The notes under the pieces: generated by a model
The model's database searches: none
What the model was told of the DNA's origin: nothing
The model's input: only the letters and a program-made list of their open reading frames with translations
Translations under genes and position numbers: made by a program
Assembly: GCF_030867095.1 (NCBI RefSeq)
Contig: NC_081831.1
Location: 20,932,001-20,996,000 of the forward strand
Length of the DNA stretch: 64,000 nucleotides
Direction: 5' to 3'
Source of the DNA: Alligator mississippiensis
Taxonomy: Eukaryota; Chordata; Crocodylia; Alligatoridae
Shown: piece by piece, positions 54,436-64,000 of the stretch
Layout: the number at the start of each line of letters is the position of its first letter
How positions within the stretch are numbered: position 1 is the stretch's first letter

Positions 54436-54549
54436 TTTAAAAAAGAAGTCAGGCTGAAAGGGGCCTCGAGATTATCTAGTCCAGCTGGGGATTGAACTGC
54501 AACCTTGGTGTTGTTGGCATTGTGCTCTAACCAACTGAGCTAAACAGCT
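54436..54549 (-). repeat. minimal SINE: tRNA-Ile-like head fused to CR1 3' tail
   Basis: The minus strand from 54549 reads GTTTAGCTCAGTTGGTTAGA then GC, the complete D-arm/A-box region of vertebrate tRNA-Ile. An anticodon-arm-like stretch with loop CCAACAA (the tRNA-Ile loop being CTAATAA) and a B box GTTCAATCC follow, ending CCCC near 54487. With no linker it runs into 'agctggactagataatctcg' 'aggccccttt', the CR1 3' tail also seen at 19110-19150. Acceptor and T stems no longer pair, so it is not a working tRNA. The head-plus-CR1-tail design is that of a SINE moved by CR1 machinery. Confidence 0.75.
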
Positions 54550-55068
54550 GACAAACTGAGCTACTTGCAGAATTTTTTATCTGTAATCAAGAGGCAAAGG
54601 CGCTCTCAAGGTTGGAGGTGTGTGGCAAGAGAAGAGAAGGTGCATATCCATCAGAAGCCCATCTCCAACTTTGATTTATGGGAAGGAACAGGAAACATCC
54701 ATAACTGAAGTGCCTTTGCAATGAGAGAAGATTTGTAGTACCCACTGCAGTGTTTAACTGAAAAACTGGCTTACTTACTCTGTCTCATCTGCCTCCTCCT
54801 TGCACTGTACATAGTGCTCTACAAAGGAGGATACTTCATCATGTGCAAGTCACCATCTGCTATTCCAAGTGATATGTTTCTAAGACTGACCAGTGGGGGA
54901 GAAAGGACATTTTCCATGTAACAAAATCAATTATGAAATGTGTGCGCTAGGCATGCAGTCTGCTATTTCAACATGTCCTTGACTATTTGGATGACTCTGT
55001 GCAGTGCTCTGGGGCATGGATTGTATGGCTGCAAAATTTTGGCAACAGAAAGAATTTTGGACTGTGTT
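54550..55068. other. no gene seen
   Basis: Anonymous; 54800-54840 shows a weak MIR-like 'acaaaggaggatacttcatc' block. Confidence 0.3.
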
Positions 55069-55076
55069 GTCTAGAT

Positions 55077-55891
55077 CAGGAATGGGCAAAATATGGCCCA
55101 TGGGCTGGATGTAGACTGTCAAAGGATTTTCTCTGGCCGGCATTGGGTCCCTTGGCCCCACCTGGCTTGGGGGGCAACTCAGGCCATGGCATGTGCAGCC
55201 AATCCCACTGACCCTGGGCATGGAGGTGCCACCTGGTGCAGCCTGCCATGTGCAGCTCTTGGGCACACTGGGAGCTGTAGTCTGTGGATCCAGGTGGCAG
55301 GGGTGGTGTGGTGACTGGACTCAGCTTCCTGGCATACTTCACCTCTGCCACCTGGGAGCAGGTATATGCCCCACTACTGCCAAGCCAGGCCTCCCTACCA
55401 GGGTGCCCTGGGCTCATCTGCTCTGCACCCACTGCCGGAGGGACTGGACAGAGTGGGCGGGTGAGTGGGGTCTTCATGGAGACCAGTCTGTGATCCCCAG
55501 GAGCAGGGCATGCTTGACCAGGTGGATGGAGTGGGCATGGGACAGGCAGGTGGGGGCTGGGGCCAGGATGGCACCACATTATTGCAGGGCCAGGGCCCAG
55601 CTGAGCCACAGTCTGTTCCCCACACATTCCTGCCTGTGGAACCGGCGCCCGTTACAGAGACATGCAGGGAGGGGATTGCGGATCGCACCACACCCACTCT
55701 GTCCAAGCAGCAGGTGTGGGATAGATGGGCTGGGGGTGGATAGGATCAATTGTTCCCTTCTCCCCCTTGCCACTCCAGGTTAGCATCCTTCTTCCCATCC
55801 CCTCCTCCCCAGCCCCCAGCCCAGCCTGGCCCACAACAGCTCATCAAAACTTCTTAAGTAGCCCTCCAGCCTAAATAATTGTCCACCCTTG
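55077..55891. mobile_element. 815-bp hAT element with 8-bp TSD
   Basis: The left end 'caggaatgggcaaaatatgg' and the right end 'aataattgtccacccttg' form a TIR of the CAGGGGTGGGCAAA type. The flanks gtctagat (55069-55076) and gtctagac (55892-55899) match at seven of eight positions. The interior is GC-rich (typical opening 'ggcccatgggctggatgtag') with frames up to about 196 codons on both strands. None carries a transposase motif, so they are composition artefacts. Confidence 0.85.
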
Positions 55892-55899
55892 GTCTAGAC

Positions 55900-56879
55900 T
55901 GTCAAGGCTGTTACCAACAGGCTGTGCAGCAGTGCTCTTCAGTAAGCATTTCAGATTCACCAAATAAACTGCATCCTTCCCCTGGGGGCAGAAGAATCTG
56001 GGACCTCCCATTCTCTTTCCTGTTAATGCCTGAGAGACTTCTTTACCGTCAGCTATGTTATGGTCTTCATCCTCTTCACAAGCCTCTAGCTGCACACAAG
56101 ATTATACCATCTCTGTAAATGTACAAGAAAAGTTTGTTCTGTCCAGGAAGCAGAAGTTGTGAGAATATGTGCATGCATACTATGGTTCTCCCCCGTCCCC
56201 TTGAGCCCACAGCATGTACTTCCTTTTGATTTGAGTTGCATACATCTCTCTTGCTTAAGTCACAGTTGGAAGAGTGCAGGGATGTAGAGGGGAAAACGGG
56301 CAACCTGCAAAGTAGCAGTGGTGCAGGGGTTAAAAAGGCCAGAAGGAGAAATGCCTGAGAGAAATTTGAAAGGGAAGGGTTTTGCTTTTCCAAACCTTGG
56401 GGGTTTGGTTTATGTTGTGTTCTTCGCACATGGTGCCCCTGAATAGGGCCTGGTGATGCTAACTGTTCATTCTACTCTTCCTTCCTATTCAGGAGATGAA
56501 TCAAAATGCAGCACACAACATGCACAGAGGACAGGATCCATCATGCTCTGGAAAGATGTTTGCATGGGCTTAGCAGAAGTGCTGTCTCCTCCACCACGTG
56601 GACAGGTAGGGGATCCAGTATCTGTACGTCTTCTCAAGGCACAGAACCTCCGCATCAGGTCTTGTATGGGTTGGGACCCTTAAATGAGATGTATGCTTAC
56701 AAGCCTATATGATTTTCATTCGGCTGTATTACAAGGCCTGGTCTAATGAGTTCATGATGCTTTGTATAACTGCCCTGTCTCCACTATTATTATCAGTTTA
56801 CCTGTTTTTGTCAGCCACAAAAGTTTACTGCTGTGTAATCCCAGATCCTAGCTGAAGAATTGTAACACCTAGAAAATTG
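55900..56879. other. no gene seen
   Basis: Anonymous; frames up to 117 codons without motifs. Confidence 0.3.
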
Positions 56880-57960
56880 TTTTTCTTTCACCTCACTAAT
56901 AGAGCATTGCATAGAGCTAAGAACAGATACCTGTGTGACCCCTCTTAGAAACACTGACCTAAGATGATGATTCACAGATTCACAGAAGTTTTACAGATTG
57001 CCAAAAGTTTAGGGCTAGAAGGGACCTTGTGAGATCATTGGGTCCATTTCAAATTCATTTTTGCAATCTATCAACTAGTTCTCAATTCATTTGCTTCTGG
57101 CTATATTTATTTTTGTAAAGTGTTACTCACATGATGTTCTGATGAAAATTAAATCAAAGTATATTATGTTTTCACAGTTACCCATTTATCAATTAAGCCT
57201 GTCTCATCAAAAAAGTTGAAAGTGCTTGCCTAGACCTATTTTCCATAAAGCCACATTGACTGACCACATTGTGTTTATTCCTATACTTATTTATACCCCC
57301 TGATCAGTATTTCCATGATTTTGCCTGAGATCAATGTTTGTCTAGGTAGCCTGTACTTTCTGGGCTATCCTGTTGGCCCTTTACAAACACTGGGAGGGAA
57401 AAAAAATCACTTTTTTTTCTAGTGCTCTGGAACCTCTTCAATGTTCCTAGTTTATTTAAACATAAATTAAAATAGTTGTAAGGTTTAATAGAGCTCATTG
57501 TCTATCTTCTTTAGTTTAATTTACTTTAATAATTTGCAAATTATCTGATATTGCTGACTAAAAAGGTTTAGCTTTGATATTAGCCATTTCCTATCCTTTA
57601 TCGTTACTGTTGGAATAGCAAATATTTCATATACAATACCATAGTAATGAATGCATCCTCCCATTTATTTCTTTCCAAATGCAGAACAGGAGTGTTTAGT
57701 CTATACGTCACGTCTTTTCTACATCATTGACAATGTCACCATCCTTCTCTAGTTTTAGACCTATGCCAATATTGATCATAGGATTTTTATTTTGTTCTTC
57801 CTCTATTTAAAGGATTTCTTCTAGTTTTTTTACTCTTCCTGGCTTCAGTTTTTCTCATTGAAGTTTTTTACTTCCTACATCAATTGTCTTTGCCAATTTT
57901 GTCAGTTTTACTTTGCTTTTCCTCCTTTTTTTTTGTCTTCCTTAACCTAAAATAAGCCAC
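56880..57960 (-). mobile_element. old CR1 RT remnant (minus), split by a younger CR1 tail
   Basis: Read against the CR1 at 27102-29195, the + strand order is the same: 'aagaacagatacctgtgtga' 'cccctc' (compare 'aaggaccaaactctgtggga' 'cccc'), 'ccataaagccacattgactg', 'tccatgattttgcctgagat', then AT-rich sequence up to 'tcattgaagttttttact' and beyond. No frame is open, so it is ancient. 56972-57050 ('gattcacagattcacagaag', 'agggctagaagggaccttgt' 'gagatcattgggtcc') is a younger CR1 3' end, also minus, inserted in it. Confidence 0.6.
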
Positions 57961-58875
57961 TGGCTTGAAAGTAAGTTCTGTGTCCTGGAAATTTTAATAG
58001 ATATGTTTTCACATCTAATTCATTTATTTTTAAATGGGAAGTTTGCAGGCAGTTGCTTCATAGCATGTGACAAATTTTTTCTGAAATATCAACCTCTCCT
58101 ACCAAAAAGACATCTGACTAAAATGCTGAGGTTTGTAAAGTTGGCACAGAACAAGCTTTGAACTACTGTTGGACTTCCAGCTGCAGATCTAGATTGTGCC
58201 CCTGGTAGGGATTTTGGGACAGAAATACAACAGAAATCCCAGGTCAGTTGAGGACTCATTTTCCTGGGGTTGTGGGTTCATTTGCAGGTTTAATAGAACA
58301 GCCAAATTATACCAGATCAGCAGTCTTTGCCACGTTCACTTAATGCATCTTAAGTGTCTTTGAATATGAAACAAAATATAAACAAGACAACTCTAATTTT
58401 CTGGCTTGTAGCTGGAAAACCCAACCTGCTTCCCTATGGCTTAGCAAGGGATTTGTCCCTATTCAAAGGTGTGCCTAGCTCAGGTAGCTACTGTCAAAGT
58501 AGGGCTCTGAAAACCCAAGCTGGAACTGGTGTTGGAAAATAGTAAGGTGAGCCCTAAGGACGCCACTCAACAAAGGGCCTGACCGCCCCAACAATGCTAA
58601 AATGTCCTGTTGAGAAAGGACTTGATCACAGTCTGTTTGATGCTGCATGTGCTGGGCTTGTTTGACAGCCAGGAAATTGCCCAACACGTGCAGCAGTCTG
58701 CTCACCCTGCAAGCCCTGAGGCCAAGAGGTTTTTTTTCCCTAACCATGTCTGCTGCTGTGGCCAATATACACTCTACTGCCCAGTACAGACCTGGGTAAG
58801 AGACTCAGCTGATCAGTGGCATCTACCAGTGCGCTGAAAAGCAAAAGACAGAGGGTCAGTGAGGTGCAAATGGCT
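57961..58875. other. no gene seen
   Basis: Anonymous stretch; a minus frame of 96 codons at 58475-58765 lacks motifs. Confidence 0.3.
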
Positions 58876-58920
58876 CTAGTTGGAGCTAGAACAGAACCAT
58901 GCTGTTCTCACTCCAACTAG
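58876..58920. repeat. hairpin, 19-bp arms
   Basis: CTAGTTGGAGCTAGAACAG, a 7-base loop, then its reverse complement with two mismatches. No surrounding element recognised. Confidence 0.75.
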
Positions 58921-59885
58921 CTGTCATATTTAAATGGCACAAAGCAGTGCATTTAATAGAGAAATCAGTAAGATTTGGCAAATGCTGTGTGCTGTTTGCC
59001 TGACTTTAAAAGCCAGGAAGTAACACAAACAGCCATGTAATGTGGCTTGCACTGTATCTGCCCGGGGATAAGGACCTGGATATAGAGGACTTTTCAGTGT
59101 AGTAGACAAAGCTGTTACAAGACCAGTGGCTGAAATGTGAAGTGAAGTAGATTCAGACAATAAATAAGGCATACATTCCTTAACAAGGAGGAGGGTAATT
59201 AAGCATTGAACCAATTTAGTAATGGGTTGTGATAGCTTCCCTATCATTTGAAATGTTTTAATCAAAATTGGCAGCTTCTATGTTAGGCAGGCCTTAGTTC
59301 AAAAGGGATTGATGCAGGGAAATCCTATGTATATTAGAAAGGTGAGACTAGGTATCATATTGGTCCTTTCTGGTTTTAGCATGAAAGAATTCATACACAA
59401 ACCACTAGAAACAATAAAGGAAACAAAAATCCTCAGATACCTGATTAGCATGACAGCTGGCTTGGTTTTTGTATGGTTCCTGGGGTGCCTCTGCTGGCTT
59501 GTCACAGAATTGCTCCTGAACACAGGGCTGGTGATGCTCTTTTGCTGTCCTAGTCAAAGAAAAAATACCACTCAAAGTTTGTCCAAGAGATATGTACCAC
59601 CAGAAACAGTGGAACCTGGAAACAGAAATGAAATATTGGGAGGTTGGAAGCAGATCGTGGTGTGGCCAGACAATGTGTGTGCTTTTCAAAAGCACCTGTC
59701 ATTTTTTAGTGACTAAGGCCATGTGACTACACAGACTTTCTGCTGAATCCAGAACTACTGTGTAGAAACAAGTTCTGCCCATTCATTTCCTTTCTGCATG
59801 TGATCATGCTTAGCTGCTAGGCAGTTTAGATGGCTTAGTCTGAAGTGTCAAGTTTCCAGGTCATAGCTGTGTTGATCTATAGGCA
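58921..59885. other. no gene seen
   Basis: Anonymous; a + frame of 135 codons at 59309-59716 has one hydrophobic segment but no known family and no exon signals that I can defend. Confidence 0.3.
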
Positions 59886-60031
59886 AAAGGAATCAAAACT
59901 CGTGGAAGAGGTGATATCTTTTATTAGACCATCTAGATATTTGCAAACAGATTAATATAAATAATGTTGTTTGCAAATATCTGGTTGGTCTAATAAAAGA
60001 TATCACCTCTTTCACAAGTTTTTATTCCTTT
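59886..60031. repeat. palindrome with 65-bp arms
   Basis: 59886-59950 ('aaaggaatcaaaactcgtgg' ... 'atatttgcaaacag') is the reverse complement of 59967-60031 with about six mismatches. The spacer is 16 AT-rich bases. The arm contains 'gatatcttttattagacca', shared with 52948. It looks like a MITE whose interior is almost all lost. Confidence 0.85.
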
Positions 60032-60209
60032 AATCCTAAGTGTGCACCTGAGTATACTCAGCACACCTGCTCTGCCTAATTGCTGACCAGGGATGGGAGT
60101 GAGTGGATAGGACTTGATTCTCAGTAGCGGGCCAGGACTTGACACAGAAGTGGCATAAATGTGCCCTTACGCTCTTGACAGTCTAAATCCCATCCATTCC
60201 TTTTCTTTT
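60032..60209. other. no feature recognised
   Basis: Short anonymous gap. Confidence 0.3.
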
Positions 60210-60800
60210 CTTTTTCCATAGGGACTCCTGGCTCACTAAGGGTCAGAACCCATAAAGGCTCTAGTTGCCTTTAAAATTAGGCATCTGGCTCCTGGAGTTG
60301 AATCCAGAACCCTGAATTAGGTGAATTAGGCTTCTAATACTCAGCTAACGCAACTCAGAATAGGACCCTAACCAGCAAGCACACTGAGTAGGAAGCTGCC
60401 TAAAGTCAACACACTCAGGGTCAAGCTGCTTAGAGCTAATCAATAAAAAAAAATTACTGAGAACTGGGTTTTTTGAGCCCAAAAGTGCTTCACTTAGGCC
60501 TGTGGGAAGGTGTGTTTGTCTATGTGGATCCCATAGCCTGAAACCCCCTTCAGAAGGTAGCTGCACTTTTTCCCTCCTCAAAGAGCTGAATAGGGCTTAC
60601 TGGTTGCTGTTTTTTTGTTTTTTAACATATGCTTCTGAAGGAGGAGAGTGAGGATAGTGGCAGTGGTGGCGCCTCCCTTCTTTTTAAGACTTGCCCAGGA
60701 TGTGGGATACCTCTGTTGCGTTCCCCCCCCATGCCTGAGGGGATTCAAACCCACATCTCCCATCCCGAGCCATATCTACCAAGCTAGGCCTAGTCTCTCC
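60210..60800 (-). repeat. possible tRNA-derived SINE (minus)
   Basis: On the minus strand 'gggtttgaatcccctcaggc' near 60755 is a good B box. 'ctaggcctagcttggtagat' near 60795 is a partial A box. The body toward 60210 ('aggcatctggctcctggagt', 'gaattaggcttctaat' on +) resembles old reptile SINE bodies. Tail not identified. Confidence 0.45.
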
Positions 60801-61240
60801 GCCCCTCCCATTGAAACAAGACCACTCAAAAATAAAATAATTAATAATGCATTGTGTCAGAAAAAGAACACAAAAGGGAACCTGATTCTGTAGCCTAGTA
60901 AGTATAATTTCTTCTTCTTTTTTTTTTTTTTTCAAGTTGACAGCTCTCCCTTTAAAAAAAAATAGCAGAGAGGAGATGTTGATCACAGCTGCACAATTTA
61001 GGAGGAAGCAGCCCCTGGAGGAGCTGTATTGGTGACAAACACTGCAGTATAGTTCTGAGAAAAGAAGCATTCAAGCCTCATCCTTCCTAAAGAACCCACA
61101 ATGATGTTAATAACTGTTGTCGCTTGAGTCTATGCATGATGCTATAATCTTGTCGATGGTGATAGAGATCAAAGCTAAAACATAAAGGTGTAAATACAGC
61201 TTTTTGAGTGTGGATTTTTAGCTTGATGAAAGCGCTATTT
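60801..61240. other. no gene seen
   Basis: Anonymous; T14-15 run near 60918-60932. Confidence 0.3.
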
Positions 61241-61254
61241 CAAAAGTATCATTT

Positions 61255-61375
61255 AAATTATTATTAGTAGTAGTAGTAATCATCATCATCATCTAGTAGC
61301 AGTACCTCAGAGCCCCAGCCATGGATCCATTTTGTTAGGTGCTGTACAAACACAGAACAAAAAAATAGTGCCTAT
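61255..61375. repeat. trinucleotide repeat plus old SINE block
   Basis: (ATT)n, (TAG)n and (CAT)n units at 61258-61290 are followed by 'ttaggtgctgtacaaacaca' 'gaacaaaaa', a block I know from widespread amniote SINE/L3-type repeats. Confidence 0.6.
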
Positions 61376-62119
61376 CCCCTCAAAATTATGATTATTTTGT
61401 TTCCTACTCTAAAGTGAGATTTCCCCTTTCTCTACCCTTGCACCTCGCTTTCAGTAACATATTATTGACTAGTTGGTCATTTTCTTTCTTTGGGGGGAAG
61501 GAAGTACAGCCCAAACACAGACAAGAAGATAGAAACCCCCTGGCCTAGTGGTTGGAACATGGGACAGAAAATACAGATACAACATGTGTTTATACTAGTG
61601 TCATTTATGTTAGTTTGTATATTTTGAGTTGCACTGCTGTCCAGAGTTGACAGACAAGATCTCCAGCAGAGGTAGCTGCCTATAATATGGTATGTACTAT
61701 TGCTGGAAGGGGAGACACTTACAGTCTGTTTTCACTGAGAAAAAGCTATCCCAGGATAAAACTGATTAGAGTTGCAATCACACAGCTCATTCTATTATGC
61801 ACCTCAAACTTTGTTATTGCTGGTTTTGTAATCTATAACTTTTTACAGTAGGATGGAATGATTTACATCCACTCTGCTCAAGTCCTGCCCCTCCTGCTAT
61901 TTTATCCCTTAGACGTAAGGGTAAAATGATGGTGTATTACAAAGATGGGTGCATTAATGGATTTTCAGGACTTGAATAGGATGGAATAGAATTGCACTGA
62001 GGCACCTAAATCCACTCCAAAAACTTAATAAGTGGAAATGAATCTGAGTTCATGTGTCCACTTCCCATTTACATTGTGTTGAGGCAGATTACACTGGTGT
62101 ACCTGTGCTATATGTCCAT
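61376..62119. other. anonymous; possible tRNA-like A box at 61541
   Basis: 'ctggcctagtggttggaaca' near 61540 resembles a Pol III A box without a clear B box. Nothing else. Confidence 0.3.
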
Positions 62120-62285
62120 ATTCAGAGCCAAGAGACCTGTGGTCTAGTCCCCTTTCTGCTACTGACTCACTATGCATCCTTTAGCAAGTTATTTATACAA
62201 GACTTTCTTTTCCAAGAAGACTAACCATGTGAACTGTAATAACACTCATGGGTGCTCAGCACTTCTGAAAACCAAGACATTCATC
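62120..62285 (+). repeat. MIR-like SINE fragment
   Basis: 'tggtctagtcccctttctgc' 'tactgactcactatgca' followed by 'tagcaagttatttatac' matches the MIR B-box/core order. 'gggtgctcagcacttctga' follows. Confidence 0.6.
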
Positions 62286-62679
62286 AGTCTGTCTCTTATA
62301 TAAAAATATAATACATACCCATTTACTTTTTTTAATTCACAAGGCTCTTACAGTGATTGACTGAGATTTGTGAAGAGTTTTCATGTGTTGGGCACTCTAG
62401 ATGTGTCTGTGGATAGTGGGGTTAATATTCAAAGTCCAAACTCCAGTTTTCTGACAGGGTTGATGTAGTTTGCATCCTAAGGTCCTGTGGCTGAAGACTT
62501 GTTTAAGCAGAATAGAATTAAAGCCCCTCAAGAAGCAAAGATTGGCCTTTGGTCAGTGTGCTGTGGAATGACACAGCTGGCTTGTCATTGCTTCAAGATT
62601 TATAAGGGCAGTGGCCACCCATAGGGATCCCCCATGAAGGCCTGCTGGAGGGAATTTTCTTTAATGTTTTAATGTACGT

Positions 62680-62681
<2 letters not shown>
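62286..62681. other. no gene seen
   Basis: Anonymous gap. Confidence 0.3.

Positions 62682-62719
<38 letters not shown>
62682..62719 (+). repeat. (GT)19 microsatellite
   Basis: Nineteen uninterrupted GT units preceded by 'acgtac'. Likely polymorphic and Z-DNA-prone. Confidence 0.95.
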
Positions 62720-62722
<3 letters not shown>

Positions 62723-63167
62723 TAACTTTCCACTGTCATCAGCTGAGAAGCACCTGATCCTGAAATGTGTAAACTCTGCCGTATTAATGCATTTAGATTA
62801 GTAAGGTAAAGAATATTCCCCCACCAACGCAAAACTTTCCGTTACTTGCATAGCATGTTGGACAATATTTGACTGAGAACAGCACTTCTTTAAGCATTAT
62901 TACAGGCATGGTCTCTAGCAGGTCTCATTCTAAATGCTGTTTAGCATTTTACTTCCAAAATTCATCACAACCTTGGTAGGCCTTCACCTTTATTAGTGAG
63001 AATTAATTTTAGCAGAAATCCAAGAATTATGATGCTGAACTCAGAGATGCACTAGAAGAATGGGTCCCACAGCATTGAGAGTTTCCTTCACAAATTATGT
63101 TTGCATCTTCTTCAGTTGGGGTCTTATATAGCATGTCCCATATTTGGGCCTTGGCAAACTGAGAGGT
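62720..63167. other. no gene seen
   Basis: Anonymous gap. Confidence 0.3.
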
Positions 63168-63240
63168 GTCAGATTATAAAATCAGCAGGAACCATTGGGA
63201 CATCTAGCTTGACTTCCTACAAAGTGCAAACCAGTAGAGT
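63168..63240 (-). mobile_element. CR1 3'-end fragment (minus)
   Basis: 'ttataaaatcagcaggaacc' 'attgggacatctagcttgac' 'ttcctac' is a short reverse-complement CR1 tail. Confidence 0.65.
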
Positions 63241-64000
63241 CCAATAATTGTGATTTAAGGTGTAATTATAATATTTGCTGCTATACAAGCAATGATGAAC
63301 TTCTGTTGTGATGCATTTGTGGCTTTGGGGAAAAATACCTTTTCAGATGCTGTTTGGGTTTGGTCTCCCACCCAAGGTGACCCAGTTGAAGGTTTGAGCA
63401 TGGTCCTTTAAGCCATTCTTAGTGAATAAAGATTGGGTGGAAAAACTGCTTCTCTCATTCTCAGAACTGCTTCTTTCCATATGTTGTAAGAGGGTCTCAA
63501 ACGAAAAGTAGCTAAAGTTCATGCTGTGGCGTGTAAATGGCCATCAATTGAAAACATCAATGCTTTTTTGTGATTTCTTGAGGTATGTAGGCAGATAGTT
63601 TGAGAAAGAGATGCTGAACAATTAATGTGAAGCCATCATCAAACCACGTTTGCCCTGTGCCCTTAGAGAAAGCAACAAAAGATGTTTTGCTAAGGTCATT
63701 AAAAATATCCAGAGCCTCAGAGAGAAGATGATTGTATTTTGTCATTTTCTCCTTGTCTTGGAATTGGCTTTTGGGACCAGACTGTGAAGCCAGTCAAAAC
63801 CTGTATAAGCCTCATTTTTTTTTAATATGGTCTCCCTCCTCTGCTGCTTGGGCTACTACATGAGTCTACTACAGCAGCTGGCTAATGGCCTCAGTCCCTT
63901 AGTTCAAGCGATACAACCCTATACTTTTAGTGAAAAGTCACAAGTTCAAAGCCTGAAGACAGCTCCTTGGTAGATGTTTTACTGTGAACAGTGAGTGAGA
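63241..64000. other. no gene seen; possible SINE at the edge
   Basis: Anonymous. 'ccttagttcaagcgatacaa' and 'caagttcaaagcctgaagac' near 63896-63960 look like Pol III box remnants, but the copy is too weak to name. Confidence 0.3.

Noticed and set aside
54478..54549. Functional tRNA-Ile gene
   Set aside because: Acceptor and T stems do not pair, the anticodon loop is changed, and the sequence runs straight into a CR1 tail; it is a SINE head.
55193..55783. 196-codon + frame
   Set aside because: It lies wholly inside the 815-bp hAT element, which is GC-rich; frames exist on both strands and none shows transposase motifs.
59309..59716. 135-codon + frame with a hydrophobic segment
   Set aside because: No recognised family and no supporting signals. 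The hydrophobic run alone is weak evidence in AT-rich intron-like DNA.

Overview
The window looks like nuclear DNA of a sauropsid vertebrate, most likely a crocodilian (alligator-type), with a turtle as second choice. The reasons are: CR1 LINEs of several ages with the typical 3' end (ATTCATAG-like terminal repeats, 'ggaagggacc'-type 3' UTR); many old MIR-like SINEs; a Tx1-like LINE tail; many hAT-type non-autonomous DNA elements; no gene-dense arrangement; and one CpG island. There is no operon, phage, CRISPR array or other prokaryotic feature.

Layout. 1-5.6 kb: mostly single-copy sequence with an old SINE and fold-back elements. 5.64-6.72 kb: a CpG island with GC boxes. It holds a candidate first coding exon on + (ATG in strong Kozak context at 6103, consensus splice donor after 6164). 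If that call is right, nearly all of the remaining 57.8 kb could be one first intron, since I recognise no later exon. 7-10.6 kb: CR1 tail, a short hAT-like element, a broken Tx1-like LINE 3' end on minus, and a 956-bp fold-back hAT with 8-bp target duplications. 10.6-27 kb: mostly anonymous sequence with MITEs, palindromes and CR1/MIR fragments. 27.1-29.2 kb: the best-preserved CR1, on minus, with one in-frame stop and an intact FADD active site. 29.2-39.6 kb: SINE and CR1 pieces, a 96-bp hAT and a 160-bp inverted duplication. 39.6-47 kb: the densest transposon cluster, with a hAT carrying an inserted GC-rich module, a Gag-like zinc-knuckle relic, a 3.1-kb nested composite (hAT > 5'-inverted CR1 plus an 824-bp fold-back element) and a 734-bp hAT. 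47-64 kb: sparse, with a hAT, a fold-back element, a minimal tRNA-Ile/CR1 chimeric SINE, an 815-bp hAT, an old CR1 invaded by a younger CR1 tail, and a 65-bp-arm palindrome.

No set of genes works together here. The interest lies in the transposon stratigraphy: target-site duplications can be read for several hATs, CR1 has left an apparent twin-priming inversion and has apparently supplied the tail of a tRNA-derived SINE, and one GC-rich module is shared between elements with different ends. I found no convincing new cellular system. All family assignments are by eye and memory; no search was run.
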